The notes beneath the pieces are model-generated. The model had not been told where the DNA came from and made no database searches. It saw only the letters and a program-made list of their open reading frames with translations. Below, one piece after another: positions 35,742 through 45,551 of a stretch of 64,000 nt of DNA. How positions within the stretch are numbered: the first letter of the stretch is position 1; each line of letters opens with the position of its first letter. A program made the position numbers and the translations under genes. Origin of the DNA: UBA7378 sp049611805. Lineage in GTDB: Bacteria; Pseudomonadota; Alphaproteobacteria; RS24. Location of the stretch: contig JBMZAX010000001.1 in assembly GCA_049611805.1 (NCBI GenBank), forward strand, positions 127,476 to 191,475, written 5' to 3'.

Positions 35742-36451
35742 GCCTTTTGCAACCGACCGAACCCATTGAAATTATGAAGCAAAAAGCGGCCTTGCGTGCG
35801 CTGGAATGTGTGCGTCCGGGCATGAAATTGGGGCTCGGCACGGGCTCGACGGCGCGCTATTTTGTCGACGGGCTGGGGCAAAAATGCGCCGAGGGGCTGG
35901 ATGTTGTCTGCGTGCCGACTTCCGAGGCAACGCGCGCGCAAGCCGCCGAATTGGGCATTGCCATGGCAGAGCTTGGCGCGCTGGGCCGTCTCGACCTCAC
36001 GGTAGACGGGGCCGATGAAATGACGCGCGAACTGCATCTGGTCAAGGGCGGCGGCGGCGCGCTCTTGCGCGAAAAAATCGTTGCCGCAGCTTCGGATGCG
36101 ATGATCGTGATTGCCGATGACACAAAACTCAAAGACCATTTGGGTGCTTTTGCCCTGCCGGTCGAGGTGAATAAATTCGCCCATGATGCCACCGCCGCCG
36201 CTTTGCAGGGTGTGTTCGCGCAATATGGGCTTTCGGGGTCGGTCGCCTTGCGCGGCGGCGAAACGCCTTTTGAAACCGATGGCGGGCATTTTATCTATGA
36301 TTGTGCTTTGGACAAGATTGATGCACCGCATGAATTGGCGTCTGCACTGTTGGCTGTGCCGGGTGTGGTTGAACACGGGCTGTTTTTAACCTATGCAACA
36401 GGGGCTGTGCTTGCGGGCGCGGACAGTTTGACGGAGTTGGGCGATTTATGA
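35738..36451 (+). CDS. rpiA: Ribose-5-phosphate isomerase A
   Basis: This 237-residue enzyme interconverts ribose 5-phosphate and ribulose 5-phosphate in the pentose phosphate pathway. The substrate loop GLGTGSTARYFVDGL is near residue 33, catalytic DGADEMT near residue 90, and KGGGGALLREKI near residue 105. It starts with GTG overlapping the previous stop and ends in ATGA overlapping gor, placing it in a tight four-gene run. Supply of NADPH through this pathway and its use by Gor fit together loosely. Confidence 0.96.
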   Translation: MSLLQPTEPIEIMKQKAALRALECVRPGMKLGLGTGSTARYFVDGLGQKCAEGLDVVCVPTSEATRAQAAELGIAMAELGALGRLDLTVDGADEMTRELHLVKGGGGALLREKIVAAASDAMIVIADDTKLKDHLGAFALPVEVNKFAHDATAAALQGVFAQYGLSGSVALRGGETPFETDGGHFIYDCALDKIDAPHELASALLAVPGVVEHGLFLTYATGAVLAGADSLTELGDL

Positions 36452-37806
36452 GTTTTGACTATGACCTGTTTGTAATCGGCGCGGGCAGCGGCGGCGTGCG
36501 GGCGGCGCGCATGAGTGCCGGCTATGGCGCGCGCGTGGCGGTGGCCGAAGAGTTTCGGGTTGGCGGCACTTGCGTCATTCGCGGTTGCGTGCCGAAAAAG
36601 CTGTTTGTCTATGCCAGCCATTATGCCGAATTGTTCGAAGAGGCCGCCGGTTTTGGCTGGCGTGTTGGCGCGCCTGAATTTAATTGGCCGACGCTTCTGG
36701 CAAATAAAGACGCAGAAATTGACCGGCTCAACAGCATTTACATAAAAAACCTCGAAGCCAGCGGCGTTGAAATTCTGCCGCACCGGGCCGAGCTTGTCGA
36801 CGCGCAGACCGTTCGTGTGGACGGGCGCGAAATAACGGCCGAGCGCATTCTGATTGCCGTGGGGGCGACGCCTTTCATTCCGGAAATTCCGGGCCGCGCG
36901 CATGCCATTACCTCCAACGAAGCCTTCCATCTTGATGCTTTGCCGGCTTCCATCACCATAATTGGCGGCGGGTATATTGCCGTCGAGTTCGCTGGCATTT
37001 TCAACGGGCTGGGCGTGGAGACCACACTTGTCTATCGCGGCGAGGAAATTTTGCGCGGGTTTGATGATGAGGTGCGCGCGCATGTGCATGCCGAAATGGT
37101 GAAAAAAAATATCACCGTCAAAACGCAAACCGATATTTCCGAGATTGCGAAAAAGGGAAGCCGTTATGAGCTGACCTTTACCGACGGAAGCAAAGCCGAC
37201 GCCGGGCTTGTCATGTATGCTACCGGTCGCGTGCCCAACACGGCCGGATTGGGGCTCGAAAATGCAGGCGTGAAAATGGGCGCGGGCGGCGAAGTGCCGG
37301 TGGATGCCTATTCGCAGACCAATATTGCCTCCGTTTATGCGGTGGGCGATGTCACCGCGCGCGCGCAGTTGACGCCGGTTGCCATTCGCGAAGGCGCCGC
37401 CTTTGCCGAAACCGTTTACAATGACAATCCCAGCACGGTTGACCATTCGGTTATTCCGACGGCAGTGTTCTCCCAACCCCCTATCGGCACGGTGGGCATG
37501 ACGGAAGCCGAAGCGCGCGCCGCAACGCAAACCGGCGAAGGGGTCGATATCTATGCCTCCGTGTTTCGACCGATGAAACACACGCTGTCCGGCAGCGAGG
37601 AAAAAACGCTGATGAAACTCATCGTCTGCCGCGAAACCGACAAGGTGCTGGGCTTGCATATTGTCGGGCCGGACAGTGGCGAAATGATACAAGCCTTCGG
37701 TGTCGCGGTGACCATGGGCGCGACCAAGGCGCAGTTTGACGCGACGATTGCGGTGCACCCGACGGCGGCCGAAGAGCTGGTTACGTTCAAGCAACCGAGG
37801 GGCTGA
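36448..37806 (+). CDS. gor: Glutathione-disulfide reductase
   Basis: This 452-residue FAD enzyme reduces oxidised glutathione with NADPH. The FAD motif GAGSGGVRAARMSAGYG is at residues 11-27, and the redox cysteines C42 and C47 lie in GGTCVIRGCVPKKL. The NADPH motif GGGYIAVEFAGIFNGLG is near residue 172, AVGDV near residue 297, and the C-terminal dimer-interface motif is TIAVHPTAAEELVT. The CVIRGCVPKK variant is the glutathione reductase pattern rather than lipoamide dehydrogenase. It overlaps rpiA by four bases. Confidence 0.95.
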   Translation: MSFDYDLFVIGAGSGGVRAARMSAGYGARVAVAEEFRVGGTCVIRGCVPKKLFVYASHYAELFEEAAGFGWRVGAPEFNWPTLLANKDAEIDRLNSIYIKNLEASGVEILPHRAELVDAQTVRVDGREITAERILIAVGATPFIPEIPGRAHAITSNEAFHLDALPASITIIGGGYIAVEFAGIFNGLGVETTLVYRGEEILRGFDDEVRAHVHAEMVKKNITVKTQTDISEIAKKGSRYELTFTDGSKADAGLVMYATGRVPNTAGLGLENAGVKMGAGGEVPVDAYSQTNIASVYAVGDVTARAQLTPVAIREGAAFAETVYNDNPSTVDHSVIPTAVFSQPPIGTVGMTEAEARAATQTGEGVDIYASVFRPMKHTLSGSEEKTLMKLIVCRETDKVLGLHIVGPDSGEMIQAFGVAVTMGATKAQFDATIAVHPTAAEELVTFKQPRG

Positions 37807-37809
37807 GGT

Positions 37810-38568
37810 ATGAACGAACACGCCGCACCGGACGCAAGCTCAACCCACGCGCATCAATATGATGCAACGGCACTGCCTTTGGGCATGCGCGTGCTGGCCG
37901 GCGGCATCAACACTTATTTGCGCGCGATTGCGCTGTCCTCGCGCCATGTGGTTGAAAATGTGGCACCGGTGCAGGAATTGCAACTGGATGGCAAGCCGGT
38001 GATTATTCTGCTGTGGCACGAGCGCACATTTCAGGTGCCCAGCATCACGTCTTTTTGCCCGCGCCCGCTTTACGCGCTGACATCGCGCAGTCGTGACGGG
38101 GCGATTATCGGCAATGTGATGCGCAAGTTCGGCATGCGTAATATTCAGGGCTCCGGCACCGGTGCGGCGGCCAATAAAGGAACCAATCCGCGCAAGCGCG
38201 GCGCGCAAGCCTATCGTGCCATGTTGCAGGTGTTGCGCCGCGGCGAAACCGTCATCGCAACCGCAGACGTGCCGCCGGGCCCGGCGCGTGCAGCAGGCCC
38301 CGGCATGATCCATCTTGCCGCAAGATCAGGCGCACCGATTGTGCCGCTGGGTATCAGCCGCGCGCATCAATATCGGATGCGCAACAGTTGGGATCAGCTG
38401 CGCGTGCCGCTGCCATTCGGCAGGCTGGCAATGGTTTTTGCAGACCCGATTGAGATTGAACGCGATGTGTCGGAGGCGCGCCTCGCTGAAATTCAAACCG
38501 AAATAAGCGACCGGATTACGGGTGCGCAAATGCAGGCTGAAAGCCTTACCGGTGAAACAAGCGACTAG
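37810..38568 (+). CDS. DUF374 lysophospholipid acyltransferase-like protein
   Basis: This 252-residue protein matches the DUF374 group, related to lysophospholipid acyltransferases. VIILLWHERTFQVP carries the family WHxR/WHxxx-type histidine in place of the HxxxxD acyltransferase motif. TSRSRDGAIIGNVMRKFGM and ATADVPPGPARAAGPGMIHLAARSGAPIVPLGI are also typical. Activity is not established for most members; a role in lipid A or phospholipid acylation is an inference. The gene follows gor by three bases and converges on DAHP synthase with a 9-base gap. No signal peptide is seen. Confidence 0.85.
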   Translation: MNEHAAPDASSTHAHQYDATALPLGMRVLAGGINTYLRAIALSSRHVVENVAPVQELQLDGKPVIILLWHERTFQVPSITSFCPRPLYALTSRSRDGAIIGNVMRKFGMRNIQGSGTGAAANKGTNPRKRGAQAYRAMLQVLRRGETVIATADVPPGPARAAGPGMIHLAARSGAPIVPLGISRAHQYRMRNSWDQLRVPLPFGRLAMVFADPIEIERDVSEARLAEIQTEISDRITGAQMQAESLTGETSD

Positions 38569-38577
38569 CGAACAGGT

Positions 38578-39945
38578 TTAGGCGACGCGGCTATTGGCGC
38601 TGTCGCCGACCAGACCTTCGGCAATCAGAAAGGCAAGTTCAAGCGCCTGCGATCCATTCAGACGCGGGTCGCAATGGGTGTGATAGCGGCTCGACAAATC
38701 TTCTTCGGAAATCGCCTGTGCCCCGCCCAGACATTCGGTCACATTCTGGCCGGTCATTTCAAAATGAATGCCGCCGGCATGGGTGCCCTCGGCCTGATGC
38801 ACGGCCATGAAACGCTGAACTTCCGTCAAAATACGGTCGACGGGGCGTGTTTTATAGCCGTTGGAGGCCTTGATCGTATTGCCGTGCATCGGGTCGCAGC
38901 TCCACACAACCTTGCGGCCTTCGGCGGTGACTTTGCGTATCAGTGCGGGCAGATGCGCTTCGACATTTTCATGCCCGAAACGGGCGATGAGCGTGACGCG
39001 CCCGGCCTCGTTTTCTGGGTTCAGCTTGTCCAGCAAGGTGATGAGTTCATCCGGCTCAAGCGAGGGGCCGCATTTCAGGCCGAGCGGATTTTTGACGCCG
39101 GAAAGAAATTCGACATGCGCGCCGTCGGGTTGGCGCGTGCGGTCGCCAATCCACAGCATATGGGCGGATGTGTCATAATATTCGCCGCTCGTGCTGTCGA
39201 GGCGGGTCAATGCCTGCTCATAGCCAAGCAACAGAGCTTCGTGGCTGGTGTAGAAATCCACCATGCCCATTTGCGGCGCGGTCAGGCTGGTAATGCCGCA
39301 GGCCGCCATAAAATCCATCGCTTCGTTAATCTGGATTGCCATGGCCTCATAGCGCGCGCCTTGTGGGCTGTCGGCGATAAAGCCCTGGTTCCAGCGATGC
39401 ACTTCCGTCAGATCGGCATAGCCGCCCTTGGCAAAAGCGCGCAGAAGATTGAGCGTCGAAGCCGCCTGCCGATAGGCCGAGATTTGGCGTTCGGGGTCGG
39501 GCACGCGCGCGGCGGCGTCAAATTCAATGCCATTGATGATGTCACCGCGATAGCTGGGCAGTTCAACACCGTCAATGGTTTCGGTATCGGCCGAGCGCGG
39601 TTTGGCAAATTGTCCGGCCATACGACCGACTTTGATAACCGGCAGCTTGGCACCATAGGTCAGCACAACTGCCATTTGCAGCAATACGCGGAATGTGTCG
39701 CGAATATTGTCGGCGTGGTGTTCGACAAAACTTTCGGCACAATCGCCGCCCTGAAGCAGGAAAGCACGGCCTTCGCATACTTCGGCAAGATGGGCTTTCA
39801 GGCTCCGCGCTTCACCGGCAAAAACAAGCGGCGGGAATCCGGCAAGGCGTTCTTCCACAGATTGCAGAGCCGCCGCATTTTCATATGTCGGCACCTGCTT
39901 AATCGGGAAATCCCGCCAACTGTTCAAAGTCCATTTTTCGTTCAT
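38578..39945 (-). CDS. 3-Deoxy-7-phosphoheptulonate synthase, class II
   Basis: This 455-residue enzyme starts the shikimate pathway by condensing phosphoenolpyruvate and erythrose 4-phosphate. It belongs to the plant-like class II (AroAII) family: LLQGGDCAESF near residue 65, VVWSCDPMHGNTIKASNGYKT near 315, HAGGIHFEMTGQNVTECLGG near 350, and YHTHCDPRLNGSQALELAF near the end. Class II enzymes are the usual form in alphaproteobacteria. An ATG six codons upstream (39963) is also possible; the ATG at 39945 gives the usual MNEKWTLNSWR opening and follows GGGTGG. Confidence 0.95.
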   Translation of the reverse strand: MNEKWTLNSWRDFPIKQVPTYENAAALQSVEERLAGFPPLVFAGEARSLKAHLAEVCEGRAFLLQGGDCAESFVEHHADNIRDTFRVLLQMAVVLTYGAKLPVIKVGRMAGQFAKPRSADTETIDGVELPSYRGDIINGIEFDAAARVPDPERQISAYRQAASTLNLLRAFAKGGYADLTEVHRWNQGFIADSPQGARYEAMAIQINEAMDFMAACGITSLTAPQMGMVDFYTSHEALLLGYEQALTRLDSTSGEYYDTSAHMLWIGDRTRQPDGAHVEFLSGVKNPLGLKCGPSLEPDELITLLDKLNPENEAGRVTLIARFGHENVEAHLPALIRKVTAEGRKVVWSCDPMHGNTIKASNGYKTRPVDRILTEVQRFMAVHQAEGTHAGGIHFEMTGQNVTECLGGAQAISEEDLSSRYHTHCDPRLNGSQALELAFLIAEGLVGDSANSRVA

Positions 39946-40116
39946 CGTAACCACCCGGTTCATCTCTAGCCTGATATACTGGGTTTACCCTGAAATTTAA
40001 AGGGGGTAGGCCATCTTTCTGTTGCGACAAAAGACTAATCCCAAACTTCGAAAAAGCCTTTGTGCCCAAATGCCGCAATGCTTGTTCGGGGCCGCGGCTC
40101 GCGCTACATAACAGTT

Positions 40117-41790
40117 ATGACGTCGAAAACCCAAACGCTCAAAATCGCGCTGGCGCAGTTGAACCCGATTGTGGGTGACCTGTCGGGCAATGCCGAGCTT
40201 CTGAAACAGGCGCGCGCCGACGCCGCGGCTTCGGGGGCGGATATTGTCGTTGCCAGCGAATTGTTTTTGACCGGCTATCCGCCGGAAGACCTTGTGCTCA
40301 AGCGTTCTTTTCTGACGCGCGCACGCGAAATGGTCGATGATCTGGTTGCCCTCACGGCAGATGGCGGCCCGGCGCTGATTTTTGGCGCGCCCATGATTGA
40401 TGGCGGGCAATTGCACAATAGCGTGGTCGCTGCCGATGGCGGCCAAATGGCGGTGCGCCACAAGCATCATTTGCCGAATTATGCGGTGTTTGACGAAAAA
40501 CGCCTGTTTCATGCAGGCCCCCTGCCGGCGCCGGTGGAGATGCGCGGGGTGCGGTTCGGCTTGCCGATTTGCGAGGATATCTGGTTTGGCGATGTGTGCG
40601 CGCATTTGAAGGCAGAAGGTGCCGAGCTTCTGGTGTCGCCCAACGGGTCGCCGTTCGAGCGCGGCAAACATGACAAACGCTGTGCCCATGCCCGCGCACG
40701 CGTGGGCGAAACGGGCCTGCCGCTGGTTTATGTCAATCAGTTTGGCGGGCAGGATGAACTGGTGTTTGACGGTGGCAGTTTCGCCATGGCAGGCGATGGC
40801 ACGATTGCGGTGCAGGGCGCTGTCTGGTCGTCTGACGTTATTGTGACAGACTGGCACGCGGGCGAAGGGGCTTGGGTCTGCACCCCGCAAACGGCTGTCG
40901 CCGCGCCCGATGATTTGGCGCAGATTTATCAGGCGGCGATGCTGGGCTTGCGCGATTATGTGAACAAAAACGGTTTTCCGGGTGTTTTGCTGGGGCTGTC
41001 GGGCGGCATTGACAGCGCCATTTGCGCGGCCATGGCGGTTGATGCGCTGGGCGCAGACCATGTTCATGCCGTCATGCTGCCGTCGCGCTATACCAGCCGG
41101 TCGAGCCTTGATGATGCGTCGGCCTGCGCCGCTGCGCTGGGCATTCGCCTTGATACGGTGCCGATTGCGCCGCCGGTTGAGGCTGTCGAAACCGTATTGT
41201 CGGATATGTTTGTCGGCACCAATGCGGATATTACGGAAGAAAATATCCAGTCGCGCTTGCGCGGCACGCTTTTGATGGCGGTTTCAAACAAATTTGGCAG
41301 CATGGTGGTCACCACCGGCAATAAGTCAGAGGTATCAGTAGGTTATGCAACGCTCTATGGCGACATGAATGGCGGCTACAACCCCATTAAGGATATTTAC
41401 AAAACGGAAGTTTTCAAACTGGCGCGCTGGCGCAATGACCATATTCCCGCAACCGGCATGGGGCCGTCGGGTGTGGTGATACCCGAAACCATTATCGAAA
41501 AGCCGCCCAGCGCCGAATTGCGCCCCGACCAGAAAGACGAAGACAGCCTGCCGCCTTATGACGCGCTGGACGATATTTTGTTCTGTCTGGTGGAGGATGA
41601 GCTGGGCGTGGATGAAATTGTCGCCCGTGGACATGCGAAGGATGTCGTGCGCCGCATCGAACATCTGCTATATGTTTCCGAATATAAACGCCGTCAGGCC
41701 GCGCCCGGTGCCAAAATTGGTGCCCGCAATTTCGGGCGCGACCGGCGCTATCCGATCACCAACGGGTTTCGAGACGCGTTGACGCGCTAA
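40117..41790 (+). CDS. nadE: Glutamine-dependent NAD synthetase
   Basis: This 557-residue enzyme amidates nicotinic acid adenine dinucleotide to NAD. The N-terminal nitrilase-type domain (residues 1-260) has the Glu-Lys-Cys triad in ASELFLTGYPPED, HHLPNYAVFDEKR and LPICEDIWFGD, and it releases ammonia from glutamine. The C-terminal synthetase domain begins near residue 275, with P-loop GLSGGIDSAICAAMAVDALG and later TGNKSEVSVGYATLYGDM. The 19-codon upstream extension of the frame is rejected in favour of MTSKTQ. It is followed by gltX after 25 bases. Confidence 0.95.
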   Translation: MTSKTQTLKIALAQLNPIVGDLSGNAELLKQARADAAASGADIVVASELFLTGYPPEDLVLKRSFLTRAREMVDDLVALTADGGPALIFGAPMIDGGQLHNSVVAADGGQMAVRHKHHLPNYAVFDEKRLFHAGPLPAPVEMRGVRFGLPICEDIWFGDVCAHLKAEGAELLVSPNGSPFERGKHDKRCAHARARVGETGLPLVYVNQFGGQDELVFDGGSFAMAGDGTIAVQGAVWSSDVIVTDWHAGEGAWVCTPQTAVAAPDDLAQIYQAAMLGLRDYVNKNGFPGVLLGLSGGIDSAICAAMAVDALGADHVHAVMLPSRYTSRSSLDDASACAAALGIRLDTVPIAPPVEAVETVLSDMFVGTNADITEENIQSRLRGTLLMAVSNKFGSMVVTTGNKSEVSVGYATLYGDMNGGYNPIKDIYKTEVFKLARWRNDHIPATGMGPSGVVIPETIIEKPPSAELRPDQKDEDSLPPYDALDDILFCLVEDELGVDEIVARGHAKDVVRRIEHLLYVSEYKRRQAAPGAKIGARNFGRDRRYPITNGFRDALTR

Positions 41791-41815
41791 CACTGATTAA
41801 AAAGGTCGCCCTCAA

Positions 41816-43162
41816 ATGTCCATCCGAACGCGTTTCGCCCCCAGCCCAACGGGATTGCTGCATGTCGGCAATGCCCGCGCCGCCCTGTTCTGTTTCCTGT
41901 TTGCCAAAAAGCATGACGGCCAGTTTGTGCTGCGCCTCGATGACACTGATACCGAACGCTCGACGCAAGACTTTGCCGATGCCATTCAAGCCGATCTCGA
42001 CTGGCTGGGTCTGACATGGGATGAAACCGCCCGCCAGTCAGACCGTTTCGACCGCTATGACGCGGCATTTGAAACGCTGGTTGCACAAGGCCATGTCTAT
42101 GCCTGTTATGAAACGCCGGACGAATTGGAGCGCAAACGCAAACGCCAGCTTGCCCGCGGCAAACCGCCGGTTTACGACCGCGCAGGTCTGGGCTTGTCGG
42201 CTGATGAAAAGGCCGCGCTGGAGGCTGAGGGCCGCGCACCGCATTGGCGGTTTAAGCTTTCCGGCAATCAGGTCGGCTGGCACGACCTCGTGCGGGGTGA
42301 ACAGAAAATCGACACATCCAGCGTGTCAGACCCGGTTATTCGCCGCGCCGACGGCACTTGGCTCTATACGCTGCCCAGCGTGGTCGATGATCTGGATATG
42401 AAAATCAGCCATGTCATCAGGGGCGAAGACCATGTGACCAATACCGCCGCGCAAGTGGAGCTGATCGCAGCGCTGGGCGGGATGGTGCCGGAATTTGCCC
42501 ATTTTTCTCTGATGCTGGGTGCCGATGGCAGCGGCCTGTCAAAGCGCCTTGGGTCGCTGGCACTGGCGGAGTTGCGCGATAGCGGTCTGGAGCCGATAAG
42601 TCTGAACGCGCATATTGCGCGTCTGGGCACGGCCGATCCGGTGGTTCCGGCCCGGACCATGCAGGAGATTATTGACGGTTTTGACATGGCGCGGCTTGGT
42701 CGTGCGCCGGCACGCTTTGACCCGGAAGATGTGGTGCGCCTGAACGCCCGTATTTTGCATGAAACGCCTTATGCGGCGGTGGCAGACCGCCTCGCCGAAA
42801 TTGGCGCGCCCACGCAAGCCGAATTCTGGGAGGCCATGCGCGGCAATATTGAAAAATTTGCCGATATGCAAAACATCATGGCGCTCATTAACGGGCCGGT
42901 CACGCCAATGGTCGAGGCTGATGATGCCGACTATGTCGCGCAAGCGCGCGTATTATTGCCGGATGCGCCGCTCGACACGCAAAGCTGGTCGGTCTGGACG
43001 GGTCGGCTGAAAGAGGAAACGGGCCGAAAAGGGCGGGGCTTGTTCATGCCCTTGCGCATGGCCTTGACCGGCCAGTCGCATGGCCCCGAAATGCAACATT
43101 TGCTGTATCATATCGGTTATGATGAGGCGGTCGCCCGATTGGAAGCGGCCGGGAAACAATAA
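41816..43162 (+). CDS. gltX: Glutamyl-tRNA synthetase
   Basis: This 448-residue class I synthetase charges tRNA with glutamate. The HIGH-type motif is LHVGN in APSPTGLLHVGNARAALF at the start, and the KMSKS-type motif is LSKRL in GSGLSKRLGS near residue 240. FVLRLDDTDTERS is also diagnostic. Alphaproteobacteria often have two GluRS paralogues with different tRNA specificity; this one is short and could be either form. The ribosome site is weak. The next gene, cimA, starts one base after its TAA, so the pair is probably co-transcribed. Confidence 0.93.
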   Translation: MSIRTRFAPSPTGLLHVGNARAALFCFLFAKKHDGQFVLRLDDTDTERSTQDFADAIQADLDWLGLTWDETARQSDRFDRYDAAFETLVAQGHVYACYETPDELERKRKRQLARGKPPVYDRAGLGLSADEKAALEAEGRAPHWRFKLSGNQVGWHDLVRGEQKIDTSSVSDPVIRRADGTWLYTLPSVVDDLDMKISHVIRGEDHVTNTAAQVELIAALGGMVPEFAHFSLMLGADGSGLSKRLGSLALAELRDSGLEPISLNAHIARLGTADPVVPARTMQEIIDGFDMARLGRAPARFDPEDVVRLNARILHETPYAAVADRLAEIGAPTQAEFWEAMRGNIEKFADMQNIMALINGPVTPMVEADDADYVAQARVLLPDAPLDTQSWSVWTGRLKEETGRKGRGLFMPLRMALTGQSHGPEMQHLLYHIGYDEAVARLEAAGKQ

Positions 43163-43163
43163 T

Positions 43164-44768
43164 ATGACCGAACGCCTATATTTATTCGACACCACATTGC
43201 GCGACGGGCAGCAAACCTCCGGCGTTGATTTTTCGCTGGCCGATAAAATTCGCATTGCCAATGCGCTCGACAATCTGGGGCTTGATTATATTGAGGGCGG
43301 CTACCCCGGTGCCAATCCGACCGACAGCCAGTTTTTTGCCGAAGACCGCAAGCTGAAACGCGCCGTAATGACGGCCTTCGGCATGACAAAGCGCGCCGGT
43401 CGCAGCGCCGACAATGACCCCGGATTTATGGAAGTGCTCAACGCCCAAGCAGGCGCGGTGTGCCTTGTTGGCAAAAGCTGGGACTATCATGTCGATGTGG
43501 CGCTGGGCATCAGCAATGAGGAAAATCTCGCCAGCATTCGCGACAGTGTGGCGGCGGTCGGCCAGCACGGGCGCGAAGCCATGATCGATTGCGAGCATTT
43601 TTTCGACGGCTATAAGGCCAATCGCGATTATGCGCTGGCTTGTGCCACGCAAGCCCTTGAAGCCGGTGCCCGCTGGGTGGTGTTGTGCGACACAAATGGC
43701 GGCACATTGCCCGATGAGGTGTTTGAAATCGTGTCGGATGTCGCCACGCATATTCCCGGCGACCATCTTGGTATCCATACGCATAATGATACGGAAAATG
43801 CGGTGGCGAACACGCTGGCCGCCGTGCAGGCGGGGGTGCGCCAGCTTCAGGGTACAATCAACGGTCTGGGCGAGCGTTGCGGCAATGCCAATCTGGTTTC
43901 GCTGATCCCGACCCTGTTGCTCAAACCCCGCTATGCCGAGCGTTTTGAAACCGGCATTGATATTGAAAACCTGCCGGCCTTGCGCGGTGTTTCCAATTTG
44001 CTGGATGAATTGCTGAACCAGACCCCCAATCGCCATGCGCCTTATGTCGGCGCATCTGCCTTTGCCCATAAGGGCGGCATTCATGTCTCGGCCGTGATGA
44101 AAGACCCGACCACTTACGAACATGTCGCGCCCGAAATGGTTGGCAATCGGCGTACAATTCTGGTGTCCGATCAGGCCGGCAAAAGCAATGTGGTCGACCG
44201 GCTGACATCGGCGGGCATTGCGTTTGACGCGGCAGACCCGGCGATCGAGCATATTTTGCGCGAGGTGAAGCAAAAGGAATCCGAGGGCTACAGCTATGAC
44301 GGGGTGGGCGCGTCGTTTGAACTGCTCGCCATGCGGCATTTGGGGCAGTTGCCGGAATTTTTTGACGTTGAGGCTTATGAGGTCAATGTCAGCAATGACC
44401 GCGCGCACGGCACGCGCTCGGTTGCCAAGCTTGCCTTGGTGATTGACGGCGAAACGGTCGAAACGCAAGGAACCGGAAATGGCCCGATCAATGCGCTGGA
44501 TATGGCCTTGCGCGCCGATCTGCGCCGCTATGCGGTTTATATTGACGAGATGCGGCTGGTGGATTTCAAAGTGCGTATTCTAAACTCCGGCACCGAGGCC
44601 GTAACCCGCGTGACCATTGAAAGCGTGGATGGCGAAGGGCGGTCATGGCGCACGATTGGTGTGAATGCCAATATTGTGGTCGCTTCGCTGGAGGCTTTGC
44701 TGGATGCCGTAAACTACAAACTTCTTCGCGATGGGGCCAGCGCCGACCCCGAAAGCGAACCCGCCTGA
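43164..44768 (+). CDS. cimA: (R)-Citramalate synthase CimA
   Basis: This 534-residue enzyme belongs to the isopropylmalate/citramalate synthase family. LFDTTLRDGQQTSGVDFS lies at the start, and IEGGYPGANPTD, LCDTNGGTLPDEV and LGIHTHNDTENAVANTL form the catalytic TIM barrel. The C-terminal regulatory domain runs from about residue 400. The length and the GYPGANPTD pattern fit the CimA-type citramalate synthase that makes 2-oxobutyrate precursors from pyruvate and acetyl-CoA for isoleucine, rather than LeuA. A homocitrate-type synthase is a weaker alternative. It is coupled to gltX, which lies one base upstream. Confidence 0.85.
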   Translation: MTERLYLFDTTLRDGQQTSGVDFSLADKIRIANALDNLGLDYIEGGYPGANPTDSQFFAEDRKLKRAVMTAFGMTKRAGRSADNDPGFMEVLNAQAGAVCLVGKSWDYHVDVALGISNEENLASIRDSVAAVGQHGREAMIDCEHFFDGYKANRDYALACATQALEAGARWVVLCDTNGGTLPDEVFEIVSDVATHIPGDHLGIHTHNDTENAVANTLAAVQAGVRQLQGTINGLGERCGNANLVSLIPTLLLKPRYAERFETGIDIENLPALRGVSNLLDELLNQTPNRHAPYVGASAFAHKGGIHVSAVMKDPTTYEHVAPEMVGNRRTILVSDQAGKSNVVDRLTSAGIAFDAADPAIEHILREVKQKESEGYSYDGVGASFELLAMRHLGQLPEFFDVEAYEVNVSNDRAHGTRSVAKLALVIDGETVETQGTGNGPINALDMALRADLRRYAVYIDEMRLVDFKVRILNSGTEAVTRVTIESVDGEGRSWRTIGVNANIVVASLEALLDAVNYKLLRDGASADPESEPA

Positions 44769-44848
44769 ACCCGGCTTAACCTGCTTGCGCGGGATGTGGT
44801 GACAAGCCGCCGGTTTGAAAGTAAACTTGAAGTAATTTCGGAGGCTTT

Positions 44849-45541
44849 ATGCGCGCGTTAACATCCCTTTTGTTCCCTATCCATCCTGAAGGCTACAAAT
44901 TTATCGGTGTTTTCGCGGCGCTGACCTTGCTGCTTTATTTCATTTCCGATTTTCTGGGCAATGCCGGTCTGGTGTTAACGCTCTGGTGCGCGTGGTTTTT
45001 CCGCGATCCGGCGCGCACAACCCCGCAGCGCAGCGGCCTTGTCATCAGCCCTGCCGACGGTGTCGTCAACATGATTACCGAGGCCGTGCCGCCGCCGGAA
45101 TTGGGGCTGGGACTGGAAATGCGCCCGCGCGTTTCGGTTTTCATGAATGTGTTCAACGTGCATGTGAACCGCATGCCGGTCAGCGGCACGGTGCGCAAAT
45201 CGCTCTATCGCACGGGCCAGTTTCTAAGCGCCGATCTGGACAAGGCCAGCGAAGCCAATGAACGCCAATCTTTGCTGGTCGAAACCGAAGACGGCAAAAC
45301 GCTGGTGGTCGTGCAGATTGCCGGTCTGGTCGCCCGACGGGTTTTGTGCTTTGTGCATGAAGACCAGGAAGTAACCGCCGGTGAGCGCTTCGGCCTCATA
45401 CGCTTCGGCAGTCGTTGTGATGTCTATTTGCCGGTCGGGGCGGTGCCGCTGGTCAGCATCGGGCAGACGGCGATTGCGGGAGAAACCGTGCTGGCAGATC
45501 TCGACAGCAATGAGCCGGTGCGCGACACGCTCACAGATTGA
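44849..45541 (+). CDS. psd: Phosphatidylserine decarboxylase proenzyme
   Basis: This 230-residue protein makes phosphatidylethanolamine from phosphatidylserine. Two hydrophobic stretches near the N-terminus (FIGVFAALTLLLYFISDFLG, NAGLVLTLWCAWFF) anchor it to the membrane. VISPADGV and SVFMNVFNVHVNRMPVSG are family motifs, and the Gly-Ser self-cleavage site that forms the pyruvoyl group is in IRFGSRCDVYLP near residue 190. This short form is common in alphaproteobacteria. Its usual neighbour pssA is about 9.3 kb away at 54888. The ribosome site is CGGAGG. Confidence 0.95.
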   Translation: MRALTSLLFPIHPEGYKFIGVFAALTLLLYFISDFLGNAGLVLTLWCAWFFRDPARTTPQRSGLVISPADGVVNMITEAVPPPELGLGLEMRPRVSVFMNVFNVHVNRMPVSGTVRKSLYRTGQFLSADLDKASEANERQSLLVETEDGKTLVVVQIAGLVARRVLCFVHEDQEVTAGERFGLIRFGSRCDVYLPVGAVPLVSIGQTAIAGETVLADLDSNEPVRDTLTD

Positions 45542-45551
45542 CAAACAGCTC

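Noticed and set aside
36391..37821. A 476-codon minus-strand ORF opposite gor
   Set aside because: It lies wholly antisense to a clear glutathione reductase and ends within rpiA; no domain is visible.
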